DNA from: a bacterium | GTDB lineage: Bacteria; Myxococcota; UBA727; JAUIJE01 | NCBI GenBank assembly: GCA_030431455.1 | Contig: JAUIJE010000002.1 | Coordinates: 505,294 to 569,293, forward strand | Reading direction: 5' to 3' | Length of the DNA stretch: 64,000 bases | Shown here: piece by piece, positions 8,536 to 17,861 of the stretch | How positions within the stretch are numbered: the first letter of the stretch is position 1 | How the letters are laid out: each line of letters opens with the position of its first letter | The notes under the pieces: model-generated | What the model saw: the letters and a program-made list of their open reading frames with translations, nothing else | Databases searched by the model: none | Told to the model about the DNA's origin: nothing | Made by a program: the position numbers and the translations under genes

Positions 8536-10233
8536 TCAGTGGGCCACGATCGAACCGGGGCTCAGCAGGGTCTCCACCCCGGGGGCGGCGGGTTGGGGCC
8601 CGGACACGGCCTCGCGCACCAGCTGCCGTAAGGTCTCGGGTTTGGCCGGCTTTTTCAGTACTGGCCGTCCAGTATCATGGAGATCGTGTTCGCTCAGGCC
8701 AGAGTAGGCGCCCCCGGTGACGAACACGAAGCGCTCCACCATCGCGGGGTGTTCAGCCTGGATCACCTGGAACACGTCGAGACCGGACAGCCCGGGCATC
8801 ATCGCGTCGCAAAACACAATGTCGAACGATTGTTCGTCCATCGCCCGCAGGCCTTCGGCCCCGCTGGCCGCGACGTGGGTGTGGGCGTCGCGAAACACCC
8901 GGGCCATGGCGGTGGCCACGCGGGTGTCGTCATCGATGATCAACACCCGCGCGGGGCGCACCTTCTCTTGGCTGTGGCTGCGCCGGAACACCGGGGCGGT
9001 GGGGTAGCGACGCGGCAAAACAATGGTCATGCACGCACCGCCAAGTGTGCTCTCCGACAGGCTCACCGCGCCCCCCGCGGACTGGGCCAGGTGCCGGCAA
9101 ATGGAAAGCCCCAGGCCCGTGCCTTCGCCCACCGCCTTGGTGGTGAAGAAGGAATCGAACACCTGGTTGCCCACCTCCGGGGGAATGCCGGGGCCGTTGT
9201 CGTCGACGTCGATGACCACCGAGTCGCCCTCCGCCCGGGTGCGGATCTGCACCAGGCCGCCGGGTTTTCGGTCGACGGCGAAGATGGCGTTGGTGAGGAG
9301 GTTGAGGGCCATCTGGCCGAGCCGGCCGTTGGCGTCTTCAATGTAGAGGTAAGGCTCGGCCAACAGCTCGATGCGGCCTTGGTGTTTGATCTGCGGGTGC
9401 ACCAGCTCCATGGTGGTGCGCAAGATGGGCTCGACCTCGACGACCAGGGGGTCTTTCTCCGGGCGGGCGAAAAAGCCGAGGTTTTTGACCACGTGCTCGA
9501 TGCGGCGCGCGCCCTCGGCCGCGTCCATGAGGGCGTCGCGGTCCTGGAGGTGGAGCTCGTCGCTGGCGAGCACGTTGGAGAGGTTCATTTGGATGTAGGC
9601 GAGGGGGTTGTTGATCTCGTGGCCCAGGCCGGCGGCGATGACCCCCAGCGAGGCGAGCCGGTCGGAGGCGAGGAGGTGGGCGTTGGCGTCGTCGCTTTGT
9701 TGCCACAGGTGATGGCGGACCAGGGCGATGGCCAAGCCCAGGACCAAGCCCAGCACGTCGTGGAACAGCACGATGTAGACCAGCTCGAGCCCGGTGACCT
9801 GGGGGTGCAGGGCGCTGGCCGCCGCCGCCACCACCAGGGCGGGGATGCCCCACCACAGCGGGAAGCGCCACGGCCGCCGCCCGGGCACCAGCCCCGAGAA
9901 GCTGAGCACGACCCCGGAAAAGGAGAACAGCGTGGTGGGGGGCGCGTTCATCACGAACGGCGCAATGCTGCAGGAAAGGATCGACCAGGAGAGCAGGGAG
10001 ATGAACGCCGCGGTGGTCTTGTGGCGGTGGACGAGCACGAGGCTGCTGATGTGACCGGCGCCGACGAGCACACAGAACGCGAGGTGGTGGCCCCGGCTCG
10101 CGGAGTCCAGCCACAGCCAGGACGCCAACAAGGCGGGGAGCCCGTACAACACCGCGATCCAGGCGAAGGTGCGCACCAGCCGCTGCTCGAGAGAGCTCGC
10201 GGGAAGATCGACAGGGAGTGCGGGGGCGGTCAT
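8536..10233 (-). CDS. hybrid sensor histidine kinase/response regulator (copy A)
   Basis: Protein of 565 residues with the same domain order as its downstream neighbour: about six membrane helices (residues 20-170), H-box GLGHEINNPLAYIQMNLSNVLA (His near 203), ATPase motifs LNLLTNAIFAV, DNGPGIP and GTGLGLSICRHLAQ, and a receiver with VLIIDDD, VFCDAMMPGLSGLDVF (Asp near 476), FVTGGAYSG and LKKPAKP. Even the linker between H-box and ATPase (RIEHVVKNLGFFARPEKDPLVVEV) is shared with copy B, so the two come from a tandem duplication. The membrane parts are much more diverged than the catalytic parts, which suggests different input signals feeding related outputs. Confidence 0.9.
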   Translation of the reverse strand: MTAPALPVDLPASSLEQRLVRTFAWIAVLYGLPALLASWLWLDSASRGHHLAFCVLVGAGHISSLVLVHRHKTTAAFISLLSWSILSCSIAPFVMNAPPTTLFSFSGVVLSFSGLVPGRRPWRFPLWWGIPALVVAAAASALHPQVTGLELVYIVLFHDVLGLVLGLAIALVRHHLWQQSDDANAHLLASDRLASLGVIAAGLGHEINNPLAYIQMNLSNVLASDELHLQDRDALMDAAEGARRIEHVVKNLGFFARPEKDPLVVEVEPILRTTMELVHPQIKHQGRIELLAEPYLYIEDANGRLGQMALNLLTNAIFAVDRKPGGLVQIRTRAEGDSVVIDVDDNGPGIPPEVGNQVFDSFFTTKAVGEGTGLGLSICRHLAQSAGGAVSLSESTLGGACMTIVLPRRYPTAPVFRRSHSQEKVRPARVLIIDDDTRVATAMARVFRDAHTHVAASGAEGLRAMDEQSFDIVFCDAMMPGLSGLDVFQVIQAEHPAMVERFVFVTGGAYSGLSEHDLHDTGRPVLKKPAKPETLRQLVREAVSGPQPAAPGVETLLSPGSIVAH

Positions 10234-10307
10234 GCGCCCTTAGAGGATAGCGAGGACCCGCTCGGCAAATCGACGGCCGCGGACAGGCGCGTCGATTTGG
10301 CACATGA

Positions 10308-11174
10308 CTATGCGCGCCGGGGGGCGGGGGCGGGGGGGCCGAGACACGCCGCGGCCAGCCGGGGCAACACGTCGCCGGCCCGGCCGTCGACGAGGAGGGT
10401 GGCAAAATCGTCCATGCGGGTGGGGCCGAGGTTGACCACCGCGGTGGCCAACCCCCGCTCGGCCGCGCGCAGCACAAAGCGCCGGGCGCTGTAGACCTCG
10501 AGCGAACTGCCGACCACCAACAGCGCGTCGGCGCGGTCCACCGCCTGGTACGCGCCGGCCACCACCGCGGGGTCCGCGTTCTCGCCGAAAAAGACCACGT
10601 CGGGTTTGATCACCCCGCCGCAGGCGGGACAGCCCGGGACCACGAACCGATCCTCGTCGGGGAGGTCCACGTCCCCGTCCGGGGCCGGCGCCAGTGATGC
10701 ATGGGATGTGTGCGGATTGTGCACCTCGAGCCAGCCCTGCACCTCGTCGCGGGAGTGCACGCGGTCGCATGTGAGGCAGCGCACACGGGACAGCGCCCCG
10801 TGCAGCTCGTGCACCCGGTGGGCGCCGGCGCGTTGGTGAAGCCCGTCCACGTTCTGGGTGATCACCGCCGAGACCACCCCGCGCGCCTCGAGGGCGGCGA
10901 GGGCGTGGTGCGCGGGGTTGGGCGTGGCGTCGCGAATGTGGGGCCAGCCGCGCAAAGACCGGGCCCAGTAACGTCGGCGGGCGTCAGAACTCTGGCGGAA
11001 GGTGCGGCCGCGCATGGGTTGGCGGAGCTTTTGGCGGGTCAGGGGACCGCGGTAATCGGGAATGCCAGACTCGGTCGAGATGCCCGCCCCGGTGAGTGCA
11101 ACCACATTGCCCCGGGCGAACAACATCAACAGGAGCGCGATCTGTTCGTCATCGACCAAGGGCGCATCGAGCAT
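10308..11174 (-). CDS. NAD-dependent protein deacylase, SIR2 family (sirtuin)
   Basis: Protein of 288 residues. The NAD-binding signature GAGISTESGIPDYRGP lies near residues 31-46, the catalytic region reads TQNVDGLHQRAGAHRVHELHG, and the zinc site is formed by two Cys pairs (RCLTCDR and PGCPACGG). Sirtuins remove acetyl or other acyl groups from lysines using NAD. The stretch between the two Cys pairs is longer than usual (DEVQGWLEVHNPHTSHASLAPAPDGDVDL...), which resembles lineage-specific sirtuins that still bind zinc. Its start at 11174 lies 30 bases after the uppP stop, so an operon with uppP is likely. Confidence 0.92.
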   Translation of the reverse strand: MLDAPLVDDEQIALLLMLFARGNVVALTGAGISTESGIPDYRGPLTRQKLRQPMRGRTFRQSSDARRRYWARSLRGWPHIRDATPNPAHHALAALEARGVVSAVITQNVDGLHQRAGAHRVHELHGALSRVRCLTCDRVHSRDEVQGWLEVHNPHTSHASLAPAPDGDVDLPDEDRFVVPGCPACGGVIKPDVVFFGENADPAVVAGAYQAVDRADALLVVGSSLEVYSARRFVLRAAERGLATAVVNLGPTRMDDFATLLVDGRAGDVLPRLAAACLGPPAPAPRRA

Positions 11175-11204
11175 GCCCGGTCATAGCATCCGCGCGCCCG
11201 CGGC

Positions 11205-12053
11205 TCAGGTGGTGAGCAGGCCCACCACCCCCACCACCGCGCAGTACGCGGCGAACCACATCAGGCTGCGCGACTTCACGTAGCCGAGGAACCACTTGAT
11301 CGCGGCCAGCCCGGTCACGGTCGAGACCACAAAACCCACCGCGATGATCGGGCCTTCCGCGTCGAGGGCGCCGGGCCGCTCGACGAGGTCTTTGATCGTG
11401 AGCAGGCCCGCGCCCAGCATCACCGGGATCGACATCACAAACGAAAAGCGGGCCGCGCTTTCCCGGTCGAGACCCATCAGCATCGCCGCGGAGATGGTCG
11501 AGCCCGAGCGGCTGACCCCGGGAAACAGGGCCAAGGCCTGGGCAAAGCCGATCACCACCGCGTCGGGCATGGTCATGACCTTGTCGCTGCGCGCGCGCTT
11601 GCCGAACATCTCCGCCGCGAACAGCAGCGCCGCGGTGAGCAACAAAAACCCCATCGCCGCCCGGGGCGACGAGAACGCTTCTTCGAACACGTCTTTGAGC
11701 AGGATGCCGATCACCCCCGCGGGGATGGTCGCCACCACCACGAACCAGCCGAACCGGGCCTCGGGGGTGCCGAAGGGTTTGCGTTCGATCAGGCCGCGCA
11801 CGACGTGGCGGGTGACGTCCACGAGGTCGCGGAAGAAATAAATCAACACCGCGAGCAGGGTGCCGAGCTGCACGAGCACATCGAACGCGAACGAACCTTT
11901 TTGAAACCCCAGCCACAAGGGCACGAGCACGAGGTGTCCGCTCGACGAGACCGGCAGATACTCGGTGGCGCCTTGCACCACCCCGAGCACGACCGCGCGG
12001 AACAGGTCTTCGCCGCTGAGGTCGAGAATGCCTTGGACCAACCCCGGAGCCAT
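11205..12053 (-). CDS. uppP: undecaprenyl-diphosphate phosphatase (UppP/BacA)
   Basis: Protein of 282 residues, the usual size, counted from the ATG at 12053. Both family signatures are present: QGATEYLPVSSSGHL near residue 28, with the Glu and Ser-rich loop that bind the diphosphate, and PGVSRSGSTIS near 175, with the catalytic Arg. The rest is a stack of hydrophobic helices. UppP recycles the lipid carrier undecaprenyl diphosphate to the monophosphate on the outer face of the inner membrane, supplying peptidoglycan and O-antigen synthesis, and gives bacitracin resistance when abundant. The longer open frame upstream of 12053 has no coding character. It runs divergently from the Nudix gene. 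Confidence 0.95.
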   Translation of the reverse strand: MAPGLVQGILDLSGEDLFRAVVLGVVQGATEYLPVSSSGHLVLVPLWLGFQKGSFAFDVLVQLGTLLAVLIYFFRDLVDVTRHVVRGLIERKPFGTPEARFGWFVVVATIPAGVIGILLKDVFEEAFSSPRAAMGFLLLTAALLFAAEMFGKRARSDKVMTMPDAVVIGFAQALALFPGVSRSGSTISAAMLMGLDRESAARFSFVMSIPVMLGAGLLTIKDLVERPGALDAEGPIIAVGFVVSTVTGLAAIKWFLGYVKSRSLMWFAAYCAVVGVVGLLTT

Positions 12054-12158
12054 GCCCCTCCGTACCGCGCCGGATCGCACACGAACAGCAAAAGAACCGC
12101 AAAACCCCCACGCCCCCAGCGTGGCGTCGACCCTGCAGAAACGGCATAGTGGGGCCGG

Positions 12159-12755
12159 ATGATTCCCGATCGGTTCACCCCCGCGGTGCTCGACGACATC
12201 GAGCACAAGCTCGGCGCCCTCGGCGCGCGCCGGCTCAAGGACCTGCGCGCGCGCCGGGCCGCGGTGTTGTTGTCCTTGTGCGAACGCGACGGGGCCGCCG
12301 CGGTGCTGTTTACCAAACGCAGCGACAACGTCGGGACCCACAAAGGCCACGTGAGCTTCCCCGGGGGCATGGAAGACCAAGGGGACCGCGACCTCGTCGG
12401 CACCGCCCTGCGCGAGACCGAGGAGGAGATCGGGGTCGGCCCCGCCGACGTCCGGGTGCTCGGCCGGTTTCACGAAGCCCGGGCCATCACCGGGGTCAAG
12501 GTGCTCCCGGTGGTCGGGTTCGTGGGGGAGGTCGCGGATTTTGCCCGCTTTGCCCCCAACCCCGAGATCGACACCCTGTTCGCCCTCACCCTCGACGAGC
12601 TGGTGGACCCCCAAAAGCGCGACCTCCAACGTCTGGGCGTGCGCAAAGCCCCGGTGTTCGAAGCCGGCCCCCACCCGGTGTGGGGGCTGACCGCGTACAT
12701 CCTCGAGGCCTTTCTCGTCGAGGTGCTGGGCGCCCCCCCGACCACCGCCCGCTGA
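12159..12755 (+). CDS. Nudix hydrolase, CoA-pyrophosphatase (NudL/UPF0035) type
   Basis: Protein of 198 residues. The Nudix box is complete (GGMEDQGDRDLVGTALRETEEEIGV, spanning about residues 68-92). It is preceded by the UPF0035-type motif LFTKRSDNVGTHKGHVSFPGG that distinguishes coenzyme-A pyrophosphatases from other Nudix enzymes. These enzymes cleave CoA to phosphopantetheine and 3',5'-ADP using Mg or Mn bound by the Nudix glutamates. The start is the first ATG after the 105-base divergent region shared with uppP. The exact substrate is inferred from motif only. Confidence 0.88.
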   Translation: MIPDRFTPAVLDDIEHKLGALGARRLKDLRARRAAVLLSLCERDGAAAVLFTKRSDNVGTHKGHVSFPGGMEDQGDRDLVGTALRETEEEIGVGPADVRVLGRFHEARAITGVKVLPVVGFVGEVADFARFAPNPEIDTLFALTLDELVDPQKRDLQRLGVRKAPVFEAGPHPVWGLTAYILEAFLVEVLGAPPTTAR

Positions 12756-12817
12756 CCGCGCCCCCCGCGCGGTCGTCGAATCGCTTTTTGCCCCGGGTTG
12801 TCGCTAGACTCCGAACC

Positions 12818-14425
12818 ATGCGGCGGCTGTTGCTGTGCCTTTTTCTGTGGTCCCTGCCGACCACGGCGGCAGAACCCATCGAGACGGTGCTGGTGCCCTT
12901 CACCTACGCCCACGAAAAAGGCGAATCTTTGTCCACCGCCCTCGAGCTGGAGCTCGAGTTGTCCGAGTCGTTGTTGCTCACCCCCGCCGACGGGGTCATC
13001 GACGCCCTCGACGCCCCGTTGGCCCAGGCCGACGCGGTGTCGCGCATGCGGGCGATGAAGGCGGCCGGGGTCAAGGCCCTCATCCGGGCCCAACCCGTGC
13101 CCCAGACCGACTACATCGCGATCACGTTGGTGCGCGGCCGCGACGGCGAGGTGGTGTTCGGCCTGCAGGTGAACGTCCAGGACGCGCTCAAGGACCCCGA
13201 GACCCTCGCGCTCGAGCTCGGGGCCGCGGTCGAAGAGGTCGAGAAGCTCCCCGCCCTGTCCGACAACGCCCAAAAGGCGTTGTTGATGCCCCCGCAGGCG
13301 ACCGACACCACCGCGGGCCGCCGCTTGCCAAACAACGACGCCGGCGGCGCTCCCACCGCCGCGCCCGACGAAGCCGCGCTCGGCGAAGCCGCGCTCGGCG
13401 AAGCCGCGCTCGGCCCCACGCCGGACAAGGCCGGTCCCGAGACGTCCGCGGCGCCGGATGAAGCCGCCGCCGACGAGGACGCGGCCGACGACGACGACGC
13501 GGCCGGCGACGACGACGACGAGGGTCTGTTCGCCATCAACGCGGCCCGGGACCGCATCGCCCGGGTGACCTTCCACTACGCGCCCACCTTCTCGACCTAC
13601 CGCGCGTGTCAGTCGCCCACCCCCACGCTGTTTTCGTTCTTGTGCCGGCCGTCCTCGGGATTGCCCCAGACCTACGCCCGCTATCCCCTATTTTACGGCG
13701 CGGCCGCCACCGTCGAGCTGTTTCCCTGGATCCCGTTCATCGGGCTGTCCTTCGATGGGTCGCTGGCCGGCAACAACAGCGTGCCCATCGGATTCGAGGC
13801 GTCCGACGGCGGGCCGCTGTACTCGGTCGACGACGGCAGCGGCAACCTCGTGCCCTCTTCGTCGCTGTACGTGCTCCAAGGCCGGCTGCTCAGTTCGTTG
13901 GTGGGGCGCTTTTACCACCAGGTTTCGTTCGTAGGCTTTTCGGTGGGGGCCAAGGTCGGCCTGCTTTCACAGATTCAGCTCGTGCCCAAGCACTACATCG
14001 TCCAGGGCGACCTCGAACGCCGGGTGACCCTCATCCCCGGGGTGACAAGCTACGGCTTGGCGGTGGGGGGCCAGGCCTCGGTGGGCTTTTCCCGGTGGGT
14101 GCGGTTGCTCGTCGAGGCCGACGTCGTGCCCGGGGGCGCGTCGGTGGGCACGGGCCTACACTGCGAAGGCCCGACCTGGGTCTCGAGCGGGCCCTTTGAC
14201 GGCGCCCCGCAATGCGCGCCCTTCGCCGCGGCCCGGGGCAAAGCCCAGGTCGACGTCGACGTGTCCTACGGGGTGTTGTTGAGCGCCCGGGTCGAGGGCA
14301 TGGCCCTGAGCTCGACGTGGGGCGGGCAGGGCAACCGCGAGACGTTGGCCCTCGAGTACTTCAACGGAGGCTCGGTGGAGATGCTCTCGGCCCAGGCCAG
14401 CCTGGGGGTGGGCTATCGCTTCTGA
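12818..14425 (+). CDS. secreted/outer-membrane hypothetical protein with TolB-like N-terminal domain and beta-rich C-terminus
   Basis: Protein of 535 residues from the ATG at 12818, chosen because it opens a clear signal peptide (RRLLLCLFLWSLPTTAA). Residues 20-150 resemble the TolB/FlgO-like fold seen in gene pairs later in the window (ETVLVPFTYAH... LALELGAAVEEVEKLP). Residues 155-245 are a low-complexity linker with three perfect EAALG repeats (15-base DNA repeats at 13368-13412) and Asp/Ala tracts. The C-terminal 280 residues have alternating aromatic beta strands and end in LGVGYRF, a terminal Phe as in outer-membrane barrels. No known function. It ends 58 bases before a sensor kinase ATG, so the two may act together. 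Confidence 0.7.
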   Translation: MRRLLLCLFLWSLPTTAAEPIETVLVPFTYAHEKGESLSTALELELELSESLLLTPADGVIDALDAPLAQADAVSRMRAMKAAGVKALIRAQPVPQTDYIAITLVRGRDGEVVFGLQVNVQDALKDPETLALELGAAVEEVEKLPALSDNAQKALLMPPQATDTTAGRRLPNNDAGGAPTAAPDEAALGEAALGEAALGPTPDKAGPETSAAPDEAAADEDAADDDDAAGDDDDEGLFAINAARDRIARVTFHYAPTFSTYRACQSPTPTLFSFLCRPSSGLPQTYARYPLFYGAAATVELFPWIPFIGLSFDGSLAGNNSVPIGFEASDGGPLYSVDDGSGNLVPSSSLYVLQGRLLSSLVGRFYHQVSFVGFSVGAKVGLLSQIQLVPKHYIVQGDLERRVTLIPGVTSYGLAVGGQASVGFSRWVRLLVEADVVPGGASVGTGLHCEGPTWVSSGPFDGAPQCAPFAAARGKAQVDVDVSYGVLLSARVEGMALSSTWGGQGNRETLALEYFNGGSVEMLSAQASLGVGYRF

Positions 14426-14483
14426 ACGCACGCGCGACTACCGCGACCGTCTGCGCTGGCTGAGCCAGCTCCGGTGGTGGGCG

Positions 14484-15992
14484 ATGGTGGGGGCGATGGT
14501 CGGCGGTGGCGTCGCCACCCTGTTGCATTGGGATTTTGTGTCGTTGCCCGGGTTGGCCGCGGGGGTGGCGATGGGCGTGCTCATCAACGGCATCCTCGTG
14601 TTCCGGTTGCGGTTTGACCGGGAGGTGGGGCCCGACGAGCTCGGCCTGCACGCGATGGTCGACCTCGGGGCGCTCACCTGGCTGTTGGCCTGGGCCGGTG
14701 GGCTCGAAAACCCGCTCAGCGTGGCCTACTCCTTTCACGTCATGCTCGGGGCTTTGCTCATCGGCCGCCAAGGGGGCCTGCGGGCCACGGTGGCCTCGGT
14801 CTTGTGTATGGCGTTGCTGTACGGCCTCGAGCGGTTCGGCTGGTTGCCCACCGATCCGCTCACCCAGCCGCCGCGCCTGCTGTGGGTGGCCAGCTTGGCC
14901 CTGTTGCTCCTCGGGGTCGGCTACTTCGCGTTGGTGCTGGCCTCCCGGTTGCGGGAGCAAGGGGTGATGGCCCGGCAGGAGCGCGAGCAGGCCGAGCGCA
15001 ACCTGCGCCTGCTCACCGACGCGTTGGACGCGCTTCAGGTCGGGCTCGAGGTGCGGGGGCACGACGGCCAAATGCAACTGCGCAATCCCTTTGCGGCGCG
15101 GCTCGCCACCAAGGTCGGGCCCGAGGACTGGGACCGCATCCAGTCCGGCGACGGCCACCTGGTGGTCAAGGGAGACGAGGGCACCGAACGGCTCATCGAT
15201 GTGCTCGCGGTCAAGCCCAGCGACGATGCCCGGGCCCGGTTGTACGTCGACCGCACCGAGGAGCGCATGGTCCAGCAGCGGCACTTCATGCTCGAGCGGC
15301 TGGCCACGTTGGGCCGGGCGTTGCAGGCCATCGCCCACGAGCTGAACACCCCCCTGACCACGATGCAGACCCTGGCCAAGGACATGAAAGCCGCCCTCGC
15401 CGACGCCCCCCTCGACGAGGCGGTGCGCGCGGATGTCGATGAGTCGGTGGACCTGATCATCGACGAGTCCCGCCGCTGCCGCACCTTGACCCAGTCGCTG
15501 CTGCAGACCGCGCACCAGCGGCCGGGCAAGATGACCGACGAGACCTTGCACCAGGTGATCGAAAAAGCGCTGCGCCTGGTGGGGCAAAAGCTCGACCCCG
15601 AGCGCCGGGACGTGGCCTTGGGGGTCGGCCTCGACGTGCGGCTCACGGTGGACGCCGACCGGGTGCTGCAGATCTTGATGAACCTCGTGCAAAACGCGCT
15701 CAAGGCGTGCGAGGACCTCCCCCGGGACCGCGCGCCGTATGTGCAGGTCTCCGCCGAGGCCCGGCCCGGCCGGTTGGTGGTGCGCATCAAGGACAATGGT
15801 CCTGGATTGCCCGACCGGGTGAAGGAGCATCTGTTCGAGCCGTTCGTGACCACCCGCGAAGACGGTGAGGGCACCGGGCTCGGCCTCTACACCAGCCACC
15901 GCATCGCCCATGAGCTGGGCGGGGGCCTGGAGCTGTTCTCGGAGCCGGGCCAAGGCACCGAGGCGGTGCTGAGCTTGCCCGGCCCGGGTTGA
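14484..15992 (+). CDS. membrane sensor histidine kinase
   Basis: At least 502 residues: about six N-terminal membrane helices (residues 1-165), a short PAS-like region, H-box AIAHELNTPLTTMQTLAKDM (His near residue 288), N-box LMNLVQNALKA, DNGPGLP, FVTTREDGEGTGLGLYTSHRIA. It autophosphorylates on His; no receiver or partner regulator is in the window. The start is doubtful. The frame upstream of 14484 remains open and reads RTRDYRDRLRWLSQLRWW, the usual beginning of this kinase type, yet has no ATG, GTG or TTG until it is deep in the preceding gene; CTG (14451, 14460) or ATC (14415) are the only candidates. Confidence 0.88.
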   Translation: MVGAMVGGGVATLLHWDFVSLPGLAAGVAMGVLINGILVFRLRFDREVGPDELGLHAMVDLGALTWLLAWAGGLENPLSVAYSFHVMLGALLIGRQGGLRATVASVLCMALLYGLERFGWLPTDPLTQPPRLLWVASLALLLLGVGYFALVLASRLREQGVMARQEREQAERNLRLLTDALDALQVGLEVRGHDGQMQLRNPFAARLATKVGPEDWDRIQSGDGHLVVKGDEGTERLIDVLAVKPSDDARARLYVDRTEERMVQQRHFMLERLATLGRALQAIAHELNTPLTTMQTLAKDMKAALADAPLDEAVRADVDESVDLIIDESRRCRTLTQSLLQTAHQRPGKMTDETLHQVIEKALRLVGQKLDPERRDVALGVGLDVRLTVDADRVLQILMNLVQNALKACEDLPRDRAPYVQVSAEARPGRLVVRIKDNGPGLPDRVKEHLFEPFVTTREDGEGTGLGLYTSHRIAHELGGGLELFSEPGQGTEAVLSLPGPG

Positions 15993-16124
15993 TCTGGTTC
16001 GTCCGCCCGGGCCCCGGCCCCCGTTCCGCCCCCGAGGCTGACCTGGGTCCGCCCCCCAAAGGGGGTGGACTTTTCCGCAGGGGAGGATATTAATCGATCG
16101 ACCAGTTATTTATGGGGAGAGGTC

Positions 16125-17537
16125 ATGGAACAGAGAATCCTTATTCTTTCTATGGGGTTGGCGCTGGGCGGCGCCTTCGCCGGCTGCTTGAACGTGCTGG
16201 ATGAGCCCGTCGCCCGCCCCGCCCCGGGGCCCGCGTCCAGCGCGGAGAGCGATGCCCCGCTGCCGATCAACCCGGAGCGGCCCGACCGCACGGTGTTGAT
16301 GGACAGCGCCACCTGCAGCGCCGGCTCCGCGGTCAACTGCGTGGGGGCCTGCACCCCCCTGGCCACCAAAAACCAGCAGCTGGGGGACGGCGCCTGCCAA
16401 AGCTGGTGGAACTGTGAGCAGTGGGATTGGGACAGCGGCGACTGTGAACCCCGCGATGGTTGCCCCGGCGGGCTCGAGAGCTGCGTGGGCAGCTGCATGT
16501 CCGCGAGCCAACCGGGCAACGGGGCCTGCAACTACTGGGCGAACTGCGCCGCGCACAACTACGACGGCGGGGACTGTCCGCTGATCGACACCGGCAACTG
16601 TGGCTACAACGAGCTGCAGGGCTGCACCGGCGGATGCGTGGCCCCTTCGTCCAAAGGCAACGGCTGGTGTGATGTCAGCTTGAACTGCCCGGAGAACGAC
16701 TGGGACGGCGGCGATTGTCTGGCCGACGACGACGCCGGCTGCGAAGACGGTTACATCGTCAACTGCAACGGCCAGTGCTCCAGCCCGGGCACCCAGGTGT
16801 GGCGGGGCAACGGCAACTGCCAAGCGATGTGGAACTGCGCGGAATACAACTGGGACGACGGCGACTGCGCGCCGCCGGGGGGTGATGACGACGACGACGA
16901 CGACGACGACGATGGACAGAGCACCTGTCTGTCCAGCCAAGTGTTGAACTGCTTTGGGGGCTGTACGTCTTCGTGGTGGCTCGATGACGGGTACTGCGAC
17001 AGCGCGCTCAACTGCGCGGCGCACAACTTCGACGACGGCGATTGCGGGGCCGGCGCCGATGACGCTGACGACGACGATGACGACGCGGGGTGCAGCGCGG
17101 GCTACATCCCCAACTGTTGGGGCACCTGCACCTTGGCCTCTTGGATCGACGACAACTACTGCGACAGCGCGCTCAACTGCGCGGCCACCGGCTACGACGG
17201 CGGCGACTGCGGCGGCAGCACCGCTGACGACGACGATGACGACGACGGGGTCCAGTGTGCGTCCTACCAAGTCGAAAACTGCCTCGGCGGGTGCACCTAC
17301 GCGTCGTGGGTGGGCGATCACTACTGTGACACCTCGCTGAACTGCGCGGCGCACAACTTCGACGACGGCGATTGCAGCGCGAGCACGCCCCCCGCGTCCC
17401 CGGGCAGCGGCTGCGACGCGGATGAGGTCGTCGACTGCGGCGGCCTGTGCAGTGACGCGGACTGGGTCGGCGACGGCACCTGCGACAGCTGGCTCAACTG
17501 CGCGGCCCACGACCAGGATGGCGGCGACTGCGGCTGA
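16125..17537 (+). CDS. lipoprotein with eight LNR (Lin-12/Notch)-like Cys repeats and poly-Asp spacers
   Basis: Protein of 470 residues. The start at 16125 follows GGAGAGG. A lipobox (AFAG-C, Cys 21) predicts a lipoprotein. From about residue 65 there are eight modules, each with six Cys and ending in a variant of NCAAHNFDDGDC or NCPENDWDGGDC. This is the pattern of Lin-12/Notch repeats, which bind calcium through the Asp/Asn cluster and hold three disulfides. Modules 4-5, 5-6 and 6-7 are separated by Asp runs (ten, six and seven Asp). No enzyme domain is attached, so an adhesive or calcium-dependent structural surface role is inferred. An intrinsic terminator follows. Confidence 0.85.
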   Translation: MEQRILILSMGLALGGAFAGCLNVLDEPVARPAPGPASSAESDAPLPINPERPDRTVLMDSATCSAGSAVNCVGACTPLATKNQQLGDGACQSWWNCEQWDWDSGDCEPRDGCPGGLESCVGSCMSASQPGNGACNYWANCAAHNYDGGDCPLIDTGNCGYNELQGCTGGCVAPSSKGNGWCDVSLNCPENDWDGGDCLADDDAGCEDGYIVNCNGQCSSPGTQVWRGNGNCQAMWNCAEYNWDDGDCAPPGGDDDDDDDDDDGQSTCLSSQVLNCFGGCTSSWWLDDGYCDSALNCAAHNFDDGDCGAGADDADDDDDDAGCSAGYIPNCWGTCTLASWIDDNYCDSALNCAATGYDGGDCGGSTADDDDDDDGVQCASYQVENCLGGCTYASWVGDHYCDTSLNCAAHNFDDGDCSASTPPASPGSGCDADEVVDCGGLCSDADWVGDGTCDSWLNCAAHDQDGGDCG

Positions 17538-17561
17538 CCGGTCCGGTTGCGTACGGTCCAC

Positions 17562-17597
17562 AAAGAGCCCCGCGGCGCGTCTCGCGGGGCTTTTCTT
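17562..17597 (+). terminator. intrinsic terminator after the LNR lipoprotein gene
   Basis: Perfect nine-base stem AGCCCCGCG/CGCGGGGCT with an eight-base loop, followed by TTTTCTT. It begins 25 bases after the stop codon. Confidence 0.85.
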
Positions 17598-17861
17598 GAG
17601 GCTCCGCATGCCACTGTATGGTGTCGGCGCGACGGGCACGGACGCTCCGCGCCACCCTAGCCGCCGGGCTTGGCCCCGGCACCTGAAAGCAGTTCTGAAA
17701 CCGGTCTGACGGGGCCAAAGGTCCCCTACGGCGGCGACGGCCGGGCGGCGGTCGACGACACGGACCCGCGATGCCGGCTCGGTCGGATGGCGGACCGAGG
17801 CGAAAAAAGTGCGTGTTACGACTTCTTTGCTCTTCCCCGCCAACCGGAAAGAGAACGGAAC
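17598..17861. other. intergenic region before the amidase gene
   Basis: About 260 bases between the terminator at 17597 and the amidase start. I see no convincing open frame or strong promoter pair. The last 60 bases are less GC-rich and end in AAAGAGAACGGAAC just before the ATG, the likely ribosome-binding site. Confidence 0.5.
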
